This document shows positions 21,653 through 32,206 of a stretch of 64,000 bases of DNA, in pieces (position 1 is the stretch's first letter; each line of letters opens with the position of its first letter). Source of the DNA: Prostheceraeus crozeri. Lineage: Eukaryota > Platyhelminthes > Polycladida > Euryleptidae. Location of the stretch: assembly GCA_907163375.1 (NCBI GenBank), contig CAJQUW010005311.1:1-64000 (forward strand), written 5' to 3'. The translations under genes were made by a program, and so were the position numbers. Below the pieces are notes generated by a model that did not search any database, was not told the origin of the DNA, and saw only the letters and a list, made by a program, of their open reading frames with translations.

Positions 21653-23449
21653 TTAGGGGAAAGTGAGGAGGTATGGGCCAACCTAGAATCGGTTGATCTA
21701 GCGCTTCATCTATTCTATTAATGAGAACCTATATACCACTGTGCGATGTCTTAATACCCAAGGAACAAAACTTTGCATCATAATTACCCTTAAAATTTAT
21801 TATTTGGACATGAATGGCAAAAAACGAAAATCCGAAAAAATCGACTTTTTAATTTTGGGTGGGAGGTATGGGCCACATGGTGAGGAGGTATGGGCCACTT
21901 GCGAAATCGATGGCCTGGTCTAATCGAATGCACATTTCCTAATGTAGAATGACTAATATAGGCTACATTTGCTAGCAGTAAATTACGCCTGTCGTGATAC
22001 TTTTTGGTGTATAACATCTTTTGATAAGTTATAATGTCTAACTATAGCAAGTAGAATTGAGTTATTGAACTTGGTGCTTTTCGTCATTTTCATAGTCTAC
22101 AGATTTAATAACAGCTATGATGTGTCATACCCAGAATAAAGAGCCCATCATGAATGAACTACTTTTGAAGGAAAACAACCGACTTTGAATAGATTCACTA
22201 TGTGAGATTCACTACAGGAGACAGGCAAAAGAAATGTATGTTTTCGCTAATTGCGAATAAAAAGTTGCAGTTCACTGTTCATTAGAGTTCGTTGACTTCC
22301 ACCTCCCCGTCAAATTCATACACCACCGTCCTTCCATTGAGTGCGATTTCCGGTTCTCGGAGCCCACACATCACGTCCTTCCACTGTACCTCAAATCGGT
22401 CCACCTCCCGTACCTGCAAATACAAATATTGAAAATTGAAAAATAATGAAAATCATCTAAAACTTGTGGGCCTACCTCAAATTTAGTCCTTTCTGAATTC
22501 AATGATCGGAATCCTTGGACTTTGATCCAATCTCGATCTCCATCGTATGTTTCCAATGTCCGTACAACGTAGCGATAACTCGTCAAGTTGCGACGACCAC
22601 CAATAATACAGACAAGCAGCCAGTCTCCAGCCTTGGTCTCGTTCAGGGTCCATTCTTGCTTCCGAGGATCTTTCGATTGTTCCTGTCTGAAGTCCTGTGT
22701 AGCAACGATGTTTGATCGACTGATAGTTCGAGCAGGACCAGCCACATCATCTGTGTCAGCAATCACGACTTCTTCGGAGGGTATGACTAGCGAAGGAAAC
22801 CGACGTTGCTTTGATTCGGAACCCAATTTTTCTTTCACTGGTGATGAAGTTAGTTCCATTGGACTCTTTTCACGACTGCGCGGAGTTCTCTGTTCAACAG
22901 GAACAGCCTTGGGTACTGGTTTAATAGACCTGAGGATTGTCCTTCTTCCAGATGGAGTAGATGGAGCTGCTTCGACTGAGTCAGAGCTTGTCAGTGGCAC
23001 AGGCTCTGATCGGCTTGTACTCTCATACGTTGCAGAGGCCGGCCCATACCACCCCCGATTAGGTGGCCCATACCTCCCCCCATAGGGTACAAAAATCTTA
23101 AGCTTGAAAAATGTACAAGGAGTAGTGCTACTTTCTCGATACTACATACAATCTTTAAGAAAGGGCTAAGCTTGAGAATGCTAGGCGGCATATATCTCAA
23201 TTACATTTTTTCTGCAAAAATATAGAAAAATGGCGTTTTTCCAAAAAAAAATTCAAAACAGTGCATGAAACCTATTCACATGTATAACTCGAGAACCAAT
23301 GCAATTGAAAAGCTGAAAATTGCGTGTGTTAATGAGCACTAAGATAGTGTTCAAATGATATATAGCTTGTTCCCCCATTCAGTTTCGTTTCGCGCTGAGA
23401 GCGGTGGCCCATACCTCCCACCTGCCCATACCTCCTCACTTTCCCCTAA
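21653..23449 (-). mobile_element. Shortened TA-flanked transposon with TTAGGGGAAAGTGAGGAGG ends
   Basis: The left end (21,653 on) and the inverse of the right end (to 23,449) share TTAGGGGAAAGTGAGGAGG followed by TATGGGC. TA flanks both sides (21651-21652 and 23450-23451), though the exact boundary is ambiguous because of the TTA/TAA context. The terminal motif GGAGGTATGGGCCA recurs inside: near 21,866 and 21,884 at the left, and inverted near 23,040, 23,060 and 23,403 at the right. At 1.8 kb and with only a C-terminal exon pair, it is an internally deleted element. A pogo-like Tc1/mariner origin is my inference from the TA duplication and the tail domain. Confidence 0.8.
22282..23170 (-). 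pseudogene. 3' end of a probable transposase gene, two exons
   Basis: The upstream exon runs leftward from an open, in-frame stretch (open back to about 23,170) to a donor at 22,475 (GAG then GTAGGC). The intron is 22,414-22,475 (62 bases, GT-AG, acceptor TTTGCAG). The last exon is 22,282-22,413 with a TAA stop; the frame is preserved across the splice. The protein has a Ser/Pro/Arg-rich linker and a folded tail: AGDWLLVCI, SYRYVVRTLETYDGD, WIKVQGFRSL, then FEVQWKDVMCGLREPE. Tails of this kind follow the DDE domain in some pogo-type transposases; this is a family resemblance and not proof. The catalytic part is missing. The GTG at 23,000 is not a likely start, since the frame is open further upstream. 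Confidence 0.6.
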
Positions 23450-24737
23450 TATATGTCTCATAACAGGCAGTTTAGATCTCAGGAATAGGCGCACTTAGTT
23501 AAAAGCTTGATGGAAAGGGTCTGGAAGGAACCCATTCGAATGTAAATCATTGACTAGGCTATACAATTTTCTCTTTGACAGCCGTCTATTGTCTGAAAAA
23601 TTCCATTTTTGATATATTTATCATCTAATCACTATAAGGCTGCATAATTGAGCAGTATCATTTTCATTTGTCGTAAATACACAAGTTGGCACTTTTGCAT
23701 TTAAATTCATTCAATAAAATATCCATTTTGCTTCAATAATGTAGCTTAATTATGAGCATTATCTTCCTTTACAAAGATGCATCAGTACGCAATCAATATT
23801 AATTGGCATAATATTAGGCTTTCGAGTTGTGAAGAAAACTACAGTGGAAACCTTTCGTGTACATTTTATCACTGCATAAAATAAATGCCATATTGATGTA
23901 AAACCTAATTGAGGATCCTTTATTCATGGTATGATCCACTTCGCATGACTTTTCTTGAACGACCCCTATATAATAAATATTTGAAGATACCAATATGCTT
24001 TGGAATATTCAGATGAAAGAGATGGTCAAAGTTTTAGGCTAATTTAGTAGTTGGAACCATGGCAGTTAGAGAAAAAATTGTAATTGTTTTAATTGCACTT
24101 CTACCCTAATTACAGTTCTAAAGGAGTGGCTGTGGAGCATTCTTATCCATGAGAAATCACCTGTTATCGGCAATGATACTTATTTTCCCCCTATTTCTCC
24201 TTTTCTGATTGCGCAATCTGTTATTAGTATTCCGTATAGTTCTTGTATGTTTTAGGTAGTTTGCTATATTTCTCCCATTTTCACAAGATCTTTTTGAGCT
24301 TAACTGTTTTCGAAATTTGTTACGTCTTAATCATACACAGCCTGCTCAAATTCGAAACTCCATCTGATGAATGAGCGTGGCTAGCCTTTGTTAGTAGTTG
24401 TAGAGGTGTCTTATCTGATTAGCAAAATTTTACAGTTATTCTACATGTATCTTTCTGGGTGCTTTAGTCAGTCTATTATATCATTTAATTTTCACGATCA
24501 TAAGAGTTTCCACATTTGTCTTAGTAATTTTTGTAATAGCGACGCCTTTTGTTATGAACATTTTTGGATCATCAATCTTAGCATGATGAAATCATACACG
24601 TGATATTATACGCTCAGTTGTATCACTAAATTTGTTTTCATTGGAATAAATGCAAAACTGGATAATCTGCTGATGTCAAAATTACTTACCATTTCATGTG
24701 GATACATAATTATTAACCGAATTGAGTCTGAATTATG

Positions 24738-24791
24738 TCTTCTTTTCTCATACCGAAAGAATTGTCTCGGTAGTATGAAAAGAATAAGACG
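24738..24791. repeat. Imperfect 54-base hairpin
   Basis: The left half 'gtcttcttttctcataccga' pairs with 'tcggtagtatgaaaagaata' and 'agac', around a short 'aagaattgtc' loop. It could be the remnant of a tiny palindromic element or an RNA hairpin; nothing decides between them. Confidence 0.4.
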
Positions 24792-25136
24792 TGTATTACA
24801 GATAATGAAGAAATATTATGTTCTGAGTATTTGAATGCTTAAATTATAATACACCGTTGAGCTTACGATTAGACATCGGAAATAACCTACTATCAATATC
24901 TGTCTCAAATTGGATCGTACGTCCATCAATTGGTGAATGTATTGAAAAATACCCACCTATTTTTTAAATAGGGGTGGTTAAATTGGTTGAGGCTAACCTC
25001 CGGTAGATCATAAAGAAAAATAATAATACTATAGGCCTAACTAAAAACTGAAAGAAAAAAAATATAACTTACTACTGCGTTTTAAACAAAATTATAAATC
25101 TAACAACTTACTTCTGACATTAGCGTCTAAAAAGGA

Positions 25137-25475
25137 GTGATTATAGACATGTCACTTGTGTGTCTGCTTATATACTTCAAACTTGGTGACTTATCTAAAT
25201 CCCAATCTGCTATCAGTCAAATACAAATACAAACAGACCTGTCATTTCTAATGCGGATAACTGGTCAACCACGTGTGGTGTTACGCAAATGCTTCAATCG
25301 AAGTGAGAAGATGAAGCTGAAGATAATGAAAAGTAAAGAATTTGATCCCTCCAAAGGACCGATCTGGCTTTCCCACAGGTTACATGAAGTGCAACTAAAA
25401 CAGATAATTGATATATGCTGTGATAAAGTTGATGAGGACAAAAACAATAGAGGGGTTCTTACCAACACTGTCTAA
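25137..25475 (+). CDS. Open stretch of 112 codons, unknown, doubtful
   Basis: From ATG to TAA this frame codes for a hydrophobic start followed by a basic middle part (RSEKMKLKIMKSKEFDPSKG) and an acidic end. Composition is protein-like, unlike most random frames in this window, but I recognise no domain, and the preceding sequence shows neither a promoter nor an obvious splice site. It could be one exon or a remnant of a mobile element gene. Confidence that it is coding is low. Confidence 0.2.
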   Translation: MIIDMSLVCLLIYFKLGDLSKSQSAISQIQIQTDLSFLMRITGQPRVVLRKCFNRSEKMKLKIMKSKEFDPSKGPIWLSHRLHEVQLKQIIDICCDKVDEDKNNRGVLTNTV

Positions 25476-26264
25476 AATAGTCGAGCAGACTGTCGATGTT
25501 GAACTGCAATAGTTTCTTGGCTTGTCCCATAGAGAATAGAGAACTATTTAGATAGCTATGACCTCGTTGTATTATAAATAGCAAAATAGGCAAATTAAAA
25601 TATGAGCTATAAAAAACTATGGTTTCGATCGAAAATTACGAAAGTCTAGTTCTTATCAACTAGCACAACGTACTAGATAATACCTAAGGTTGTGTGGTAG
25701 ATCCGTCGATATCTACAAGTCAGTAATTGTGTTGCTACCAAGCCTGAGTAAATCATTCTACGGTTAATTAAACCTGGAATTAAAGACAAATTGCTGGTAA
25801 GGCAACATCTCATAAATGTGATTTTAAACGTCCGTTTCAGTAACTACTGGGACTGGCCAAGAGGTAACGGAATTTCATTTTCACTGTTAACATGACTGCT
25901 ACTCAGTCAATGAAGATCTATTTTCCTTTTGAAATGTGTCATGTGTGACACTTCGGTGGGCTATTCAATGACACGGGAATGTTTTTTTGGAATGAATTTT
26001 TGAGAAATTCTTTCTCTTTAATCTGTGTCCATAAAACTGCTCGGTAACGGTATTTCAAAAAGTTAATATAACTTCTACATGTAGGCCTATGTAGCACATG
26101 TCTCCGAACATGCTGTTCCATTAAGAAAATGCGTTTATGGCCGGTGAATGCTGTATCGTTCTAGGGTTGGTAGACAATGTTATCACCAAATACTGTCCTA
26201 GTTGTGAAAATTAGTTGCTTCAGTTGCTCTGTATGGGAAGAATAATAGAATTGCTTTTAAAGCA

Positions 26265-26680
26265 CTAAAAAGCTTGCGCTTCTGTCCACGTATTTTTCTG
26301 GTACTGCACATCTAGATTCTGCGCTGACTTAGATTGAGTCCGAGAATTTCCACAGAGTTTATTTCTGAGAGCAATACTGCGTTGACTGCGGCGGAAAGTT
26401 TTTCTTTTTGCATAAAACCAAACTAGACTCCCAAACTGTTGCTTTGACACCATTCCGTGAAACCCATAATCTCCAGAGTCCACACCATCTACGTCATCAG
26501 CATACTTTATAACTTCAGTATCTATTTTCATATTTGGATTTGAAGAAGTCTCCTATGTTTGCATCAAAGATGAACGGTGCCAGAATTGATCCCTGAGCAA
26601 CTCCAGAGATCGTATCGAAGCGATTTGAGACACAGGCGACACATAAGTACGAGGGAACTATGTTCTCGACGCTTTCCTTC
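26265..26680 (-). pseudogene. Non-LTR retrotransposon reverse transcriptase fragment
   Basis: On the minus strand the sequence around 26,630-26,560 reads FDTISGVAQGSILAPFIFD, the reverse transcriptase block with the GxxQG turn. After a frameshift near 26,540 it continues TEVIKYADDVDGVDSG, with the catalytic YADD. After that the frame runs on without recognisable thumb or C-terminal features to 26,265. Upstream sequence is decayed. The fragment covers only palm motifs, has one frameshift, and lacks endonuclease and UTRs, so it is a dead LINE scrap. The clade (RTE- or CR1-like) cannot be decided from this much. Confidence 0.8.
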
Positions 26681-27151
26681 TCCGGCTCCTACTTCAGAAA
26701 TTTCAATTCGTTTTGTCTGGAGTCTGCTCTGAGTGAAGCGACTCCCACGAGTACTTGGATTGATCATAAGAATGATTGACGCTTTCTTTCCCCGCTCCCA
26801 TATTTTGGATCAATTTTATTTTATCCGGACTCTAGGTGGCATGAGACTTGTCTCTACCTCGCCGTTTTTTCTTCATTTTCTTAGTTTTGGAGAAATTATT
26901 CTATCTCGATTCAATTCACAGTGTTTTCCTTCCCCCTCTTATTATTGAATAATTCATGTTTTCTGGATTCTGTTCGGAGTGAGACTAGCTTTATAAAAAA
27001 AATGGATAATAAAAATTGCCGTTTTCCCCTCCGTTCTCCCCTGCTATATGCAAATGCCACACACGGGAGATGTATTTCCTCATCGTTCACATGACTGCCA
27101 AGCAGGGAATCGGAGTCAAATGATTGGACTCCGGACTCCGGCCTATAACTA
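26681..27151. other. Unassigned flank, no gene
   Basis: Pyrimidine-rich stretches and a short 'ggactccgg' repetition (27,121-27,141) precede the Incomer element. A related 'ggagtcggag/ggactccg' patch lies at 30,215-30,250, on the far side of that element. TA at 27150-27151 is the target duplication of the element. Confidence 0.4.
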
Positions 27152-27171
27152 CACCTTTTTTCGTTCTAATT

Positions 27172-27318
27172 AAAACAGTTTGCGATCTAATTAAAACACT
27201 TTGCATTCAATTTAAAACAGTTTGCATTCAATTTAAAACAGTTTGCATACAATTTAAAACAGTTTGCATCTAATTTAAAACAGTTTGCATTTGATTTAAA
27301 ACAGTTTGCATTCAATTT
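27172..27318. repeat. Subterminal 21-base repeats, left
   Basis: About seven units of the pattern AATTTAAAACAGTTTGCATTC with small changes, starting 20 bases inside the terminus. Repeats in this position often bind the transposase. The same set, inverted, lies at the right end. Confidence 0.9.
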
Positions 27319-27961
27319 AAACGACTTTTTTAAAATTATCTTTTACTGATTCTATTCATGTTTTATATGTCTTGAACATAATTTAGGTATGTGATATATT
27401 ATTTTATGTATTTTATATATGTATTATATCATTTTTATGTGATATATTAGGTGTACAATCAAATCCTACTTCTGAAGCATCAAGTTTTGCCCAGACAGAT
27501 AATCCAATATTCTGAAATACACTTTGTTATTTATAGTCTTTGTGTAATGAATTCAGCTTCATAAGTTATTTGTCATATCAAAACAAAATAAATTCCACTT
27601 GCATTTTTATTCAATGTTAGTGTAAGAAGACAGTTATTTAGATATTGTACCTTAAATCTTGCATTCGCATCACATTATCATAGAAAGAATATACATGATT
27701 ATAATAACCCTCACACTGAACAGGCTGATTGCTCTCGTTAAGGGCTAGCTGCATAGTTTCTTCAATTATGCGAAGACGGTGCTCTGTCCGAGTCACGGCA
27801 GAAATCATTGACGTTATGATCGCATATCTGCAAGATATCTATGCCCACCGTTTCTATGGCAATATGCATTCTGATATCCTGCTTTTGAGTGTATGTCGAA
27901 TTGGCAAACTTCATAATTGACAGTGAACGTTTGACTGACGCTTCGTATTTTTGTCTTCAAT

Positions 27962-29110
27962 ATGCATTATTCAGATGATACCGTATCCGACATCTCCAAT
28001 GGTGCTCGTGCTCCTGGAGTTCGCCCAGGGTCATTACGCGGAAGCTACAATAGGTGTGACCCTGCATCCAAGAAAAGAATACTCGAGTGTGCCGAGGCAC
28101 ATGGCGATTTTAAGGCTGTCGCACTGGCGAATGGCGTAAAGATTCAAACTGCCCGTCGATGGGTGAGAATGGCTGAAGAAGAAATTGAAGAAAAACCGCG
28201 TGGTGGGGCATTTAACAAAAAGGTGACCAGTGAGCATGTCGAGCACATGATAACAATGTTAGAGACGAATCCTCAGGTGACTTTGGAGGAAATAAAGAGC
28301 TCCCTTCAACATCAATTTAGCCTTCAAGTGAATATATCCACGATTCACAGACACTTAAAGGATCAACTCTACACCGTAAAGAAAGTCTCGTTCGTGCCAT
28401 CGACTGCAAATACTGAAGAAAACAAAGAGCGAAGGGCATCTTTTGTGCAGAAGATCATGGAGCTGACTGGGTCTCAAAAGGAAATATTTTACCAGGATGA
28501 GACTAATGTGAATCGATTTTGTCGTCGATCTTACGGTCGCGCAAGACGAGGTGAACCTTGTCGTGTGATTGTACCCAGTTCCCGTGGTCCTAACGTTCAT
28601 TGTTGGGGCCTGCTCAGCAAGCGAGGTATTGTATATTCACGCATTTGCCGCGGATCAATAAAGCGTGATCGATATCACGAAATCATGTCTTGTGCACTCG
28701 ATGAACTGTTATTGTCCCGCGATTCTCTTCAAAATGTTGTAATAGTCGTTGACAATGCGCCATCACATTCGGGCATCGAAGACATTGTTCAGACGAAAGA
28801 ACAGTATGCTGGCCTTACAATTCTGCGGATGTCGCCGTATTCTGCTCCCCTCAACCCCATAGAGTATTTATGGTCGTCCATGAAAAGCAGAATCAAGAAC
28901 GTTATGTCAAGAAGAATCTTAGACGTTCTCAACACGTCAATGATTTCTGCCGTGACTCAGACAGAGCACCGTCTTCGCATAATTGAAGAAACTATGCAGC
29001 TAGCCCTTAACGAGAGCAATCAGCCTGTTCAGTGTGAGGGTTATTATAATCATGTATATTCTTTCTATGATAATGTGATGCGAATGCAAGATTTAAGGTA
29101 CAATATCTAA
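27962..29110 (+). CDS. DD36E Tc1/mariner transposase, complete
   Basis: This frame of 382 residues is uninterrupted, with an ATG start and TAA stop; an upstream ATG is not in frame. The N-terminal third is the helix-turn-helix DNA-binding region (KRILECAEAHGDFKAVALAN, then LEEIKSSLQHQF and STIHRHLKD). The DDE catalytic domain follows: IFYQDETNVN with the first aspartate, VVIVVDNAPSHSG with the second, and SAPLNPIEYLWSSMK with the glutamate. The second aspartate and the glutamate are separated by 36 residues, the spacing of the Incomer family (DD36E). The SPYSAPLNPIEY block is typical of the IS630/Tc1 superfamily. The protein acts in the nucleus, cutting at the element ends and inserting at TA. 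Its last 59 codons lie within the right inverted repeat. I see no defect in it. Confidence 0.95.
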   Translation: MHYSDDTVSDISNGARAPGVRPGSLRGSYNRCDPASKKRILECAEAHGDFKAVALANGVKIQTARRWVRMAEEEIEEKPRGGAFNKKVTSEHVEHMITMLETNPQVTLEEIKSSLQHQFSLQVNISTIHRHLKDQLYTVKKVSFVPSTANTEENKERRASFVQKIMELTGSQKEIFYQDETNVNRFCRRSYGRARRGEPCRVIVPSSRGPNVHCWGLLSKRGIVYSRICRGSIKRDRYHEIMSCALDELLLSRDSLQNVVIVVDNAPSHSGIEDIVQTKEQYAGLTILRMSPYSAPLNPIEYLWSSMKSRIKNVMSRRILDVLNTSMISAVTQTEHRLRIIEETMQLALNESNQPVQCEGYYNHVYSFYDNVMRMQDLRYNI

Positions 29111-29429
29111 ATAACTGTCTTCTTACACTAACATTGAATAAAAATGCAAGTGGAATTTATTTTGTTTTGATATGACAAATAACTTATGAAGCTGAATTCA
29201 TTACACAAAGACTATAAATAACAAAGTGTATTTCAGAATATTAGATTATCTGTCTGGGCAAAACTTGATGCTTCAGAAGTAGGATTTGATTGTACACCTA
29301 ATATATTACATAAAAATGATATAATACATATATAAAATACATAAAATAATATATCACATACCTAAATTATGTTAAAGACATATAAAACATGAATAGAATC
29401 AGTAAAAGATAAATTTAAAAAAGTCGTTT

Positions 29430-29576
29430 AAATTGAATGCAAACTGTTTTAAATCAAATGCAAACTGTTTTAAATTAGATGCAAACTGTTTTAAATTGTA
29501 TGCAAACTGTTTTAAATTGAATGCAAACTGTTTTAAATTGAATGCAAAGTGTTTTGATTAGATCGCAAACTGTTTT
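29430..29576. repeat. Subterminal 21-base repeats, right
   Basis: The inverse of the left set, with the pattern GAATGCAAACTGTTTTAAATT repeated seven times. Reading across them gives the artificial peptide repeat FKTVCIQ on the minus strand, which is not a gene. Confidence 0.9.
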
Positions 29577-29598
29577 AATTAGAACAAAAAAAGGTGTA

Positions 29599-31866
29599 GA
29601 CCCGAAACATGATACAAACAAATTATTTATTCTCGTGCATATAGCTGTCACTGTCTTGATATCAACTTTCTCAGTCAAACAAAAGTATAGAGACAGCAGT
29701 GCATGCAAAGCTTGAAATATTTGAGGGAATGACCCGTGATAATTGTTAAAAAGCGATTGTCTTTTCACTCGCCGATTCAGTAGAGAAGACAAACCTTCCT
29801 AGCCTCGATCACACCTACGCACCAAAGGAGAAAAATGAAATCCTAGCTTGTTTGAAAACATTACCTCTTACCCTCACTTTTATCGTGTGTGATGGGTCCT
29901 CTAAAGCGCATATTAAAATCGAAAGTGTACTCATTTTTAATTTTGAGAAGGGTGGGGATTTTCCTGCCTGGTAGAGACTAGAGAAAAACCGTGTGAAGCA
30001 CACATCAAGAAGATGGGGAGAAACCGAGTCGCATGCATCCAACTGAAAGCGACATTTGATGAACTTCCATCGAAAATGATTGATAATTGATACAGCAATG
30101 ATCACTAAATATAGGTTCAGGTAAGCCTATAATGATCTATGATGTAGGTTACCAGTTAATTTTTCAAAAAACTAGGCTTTATATATTGGCCACCCGTAGT
30201 CGAAGTCCTATCAACCCCCGGAGTCGGAGACCTATCAAAATGATAGGACTCCGCATCCCTGCTGCCAAGTGTGCCGATTTTTTTCCATGATAGGCCTAGA
30301 CCTTTTCATATACAATACTGCATGCAATAGAGTCGCGATCTTCCACTTGTTTCATCTTTCAGGTGGTCTTTCTGATTGGGTGTGCACAGCCTGTCAAGCA
30401 CCTACGATTCCCATTGTTGAAGAGCGGACGATTTACTCATAGTCGGGAATGACGGGGACGTCGGCGTGTGTCCCATGCAGTGCGACGCCCACCAGGAGTA
30501 CGGCGTCACTACAAGCGGTGGAGGATGCGACAGACAGCGGTATCCCAATGGAGTAAGACACCAACCGGTTTTGTAAGTGCAATCCATTCCCGGTCGACGC
30601 ATGGTATCTCATTCATGTACATTTCGCATTCAAATGTTTTCGCATGCGCACTTATATATCTGATAAAGATTATATTTACAAAAGCTACAAACAAAAGCTA
30701 TTAGATTATTCTTGAAAAGAATATATCGAATGGTCATAAAATGAAATATTTGTGGTCAAGATGCAACACATTCACTCCTACGGAAGGCAAAATACGACAG
30801 CAGATTGCACTAGAAAACTATGCGAAAAGACTCCGTAAGTAAGTGGAGTTCATGGAGACCGTGTTGAGCTGTGGATAATATATCTTATTGATTCATAAAT
30901 GCATTTACATTTATTTCTACAGACTGGAGAGATAACGCAAGAGCCTGCCACTGTGATATCACAATGTAAACGATGTCTAATGTCGCCAAAAATGGTTTAT
31001 CTGCAACAAAATTGGAAACAAACAAAGTTTCATTGAATCTGAATAAAGACTGGTAAAAATAATAGTCCCAATTGGACATATAATATATACTACTTATAAA
31101 CTTTTAAGAGTAGAATATGAAAAAATAAGTGATAATTCAAAGTGCTCTAGCTCCTAAACGAAGCCGAAGCGCACGTTCAGCTTTGAGTATGTTAATTATC
31201 AGCTTCATAGTGTGGTTGACATAAACTTTCACGTAAATCGGAGTAGTCAGTCAACGGGAAGTGATCATCAAAAATGGCCATTTTTGCTATTTTTCAAATC
31301 AAATTTCGTCGACTTCCAGTAGAAGCTTTCTATTGGTACTAGCTCTTATCAGTTATTATGCATAATGCATAGTGAAAAAATCATGAGTTTGGAGTACATC
31401 TTCAGGTAGAATTTTGCCCATGGAATTCAGCTAGCTTTGAATATAAAAAAGTAGGCCTAAAATTTTAGTCAACTTTGAGAAGTTGTATCTCACGATTGAA
31501 TGATGATATCGGGCTGAAAATTGATATGCATACTAATCTACACTAGCATAATACACATATAAAACATTGCGACGATAGCTTACTTAGTCCTTGAGATATA
31601 GGTCTTCAAAAGTACGGAAATTTTAAAAAAATTGAAGATAGAAGATTGCCTTTGTCGAGTATAGTCTTCTTCAGAATGCTGTAGCTCGGAAAGTATGACG
31701 AGTTAGACGGAAATATTTGATTTCTGTCGGTTTCATACCAAGAACAATCAGCTGTTAAAGTTTGAAGAAAATCCGAGAACCTTCGCCACACACTTTTTCC
31801 GAAATCTGTCGTTTTTTGTATAATGACCCTTATTTCTTCGTAAGTGATAGTTTTCCTGATATTTCG
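29599..31866. other. Unassigned sequence
   Basis: I find no gene with recognisable domains. The open stretches at 29815-30105, 30402-30704 and 31606-31957 have compositions typical of chance frames. A patch of 'cggagtcggag' and 'aggactccg' at 30,215-30,250 recalls the left flank of the Incomer element. Confidence 0.4.
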
Positions 31867-32206
31867 CATTAATCAAAGGGCCTTTCGTAATAAGCTTAGT
31901 GAGAGGGGTCCTTTCGCAATTGAGTGTGATTAGACGGCCCCTTTCGTAAATGTGCATGATTAGATGGGCCTTTTGGTAAGCAAGCTACTTGATGAGAAGG
32001 CCCTCTTGGTAAACAAGCTTGATTAGGAGGGTCTCTTTAGTGGGTGAACTACTTGATGAGGGCCCCATTGAATAAATTAGATAAGAATGCCCCATTGTTA
32101 AACAAAATTGATGAGAAGGCCCCAAATTCCAACAACATCGCATGAGAGGGGCCCTATGGTAACAAGCTTGGTGAGAAGGACCCCTTGCTATTGAAGAACA
32201 AGCTTC
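31867..32206. repeat. Decayed minisatellite, period about 30 bases, about 11 units
   Basis: Units follow the pattern GGGCCCTTTGGTAAACAAGC then TTGATGAGAA with heavy divergence. Successive GGCC(C)-type starts fall roughly every 28-33 bases. An open stretch on the minus strand (31985-32281) merely translates the repeat. It is probably an old, inactive array. Confidence 0.8.

Larger units (their letters stand above)
23452..26264. other. Unassigned sequence with a short hairpin
   Basis: Mostly AT-rich. At 24,738-24,791 there is an imperfect hairpin ('gtcttcttttctcatacc' against 'ggtagtatgaaaagaataag'). One open stretch of 112 codons is listed separately. No other gene or element edge is visible to me. 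Confidence 0.4.
27152..29596 (+). mobile_element. Tc1/mariner element, DD36E (Incomer-type), 2,445 bp
   Basis: The termini are CACCTTTTTT, with TA duplications at 27150-27151 and 29597-29598. The inverted repeats are very long: 27,152-27,814 and 28,934-29,596, 663 bases each, nearly identical (one mismatch in a 47-base stretch I aligned). The right repeat includes the last 59 codons of the transposase, so the left repeat carries an antisense copy of that part. Subterminal 21-base repeats lie in both arms. The open transposase and near-identical arms indicate a young, possibly still active copy. Confidence 0.95.

Noticed and set aside
22515-23085. Plus-strand open frames of 66 and 165 codons
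   Set aside because: Antisense to the spliced transposase tail, which has consistent splice sites and frame on the minus strand.
29475-29792. Minus-strand frame ending in VCIQFKTVCIQFKTVCI
   Set aside because: It reads across the subterminal 21-base repeats of the DD36E element.
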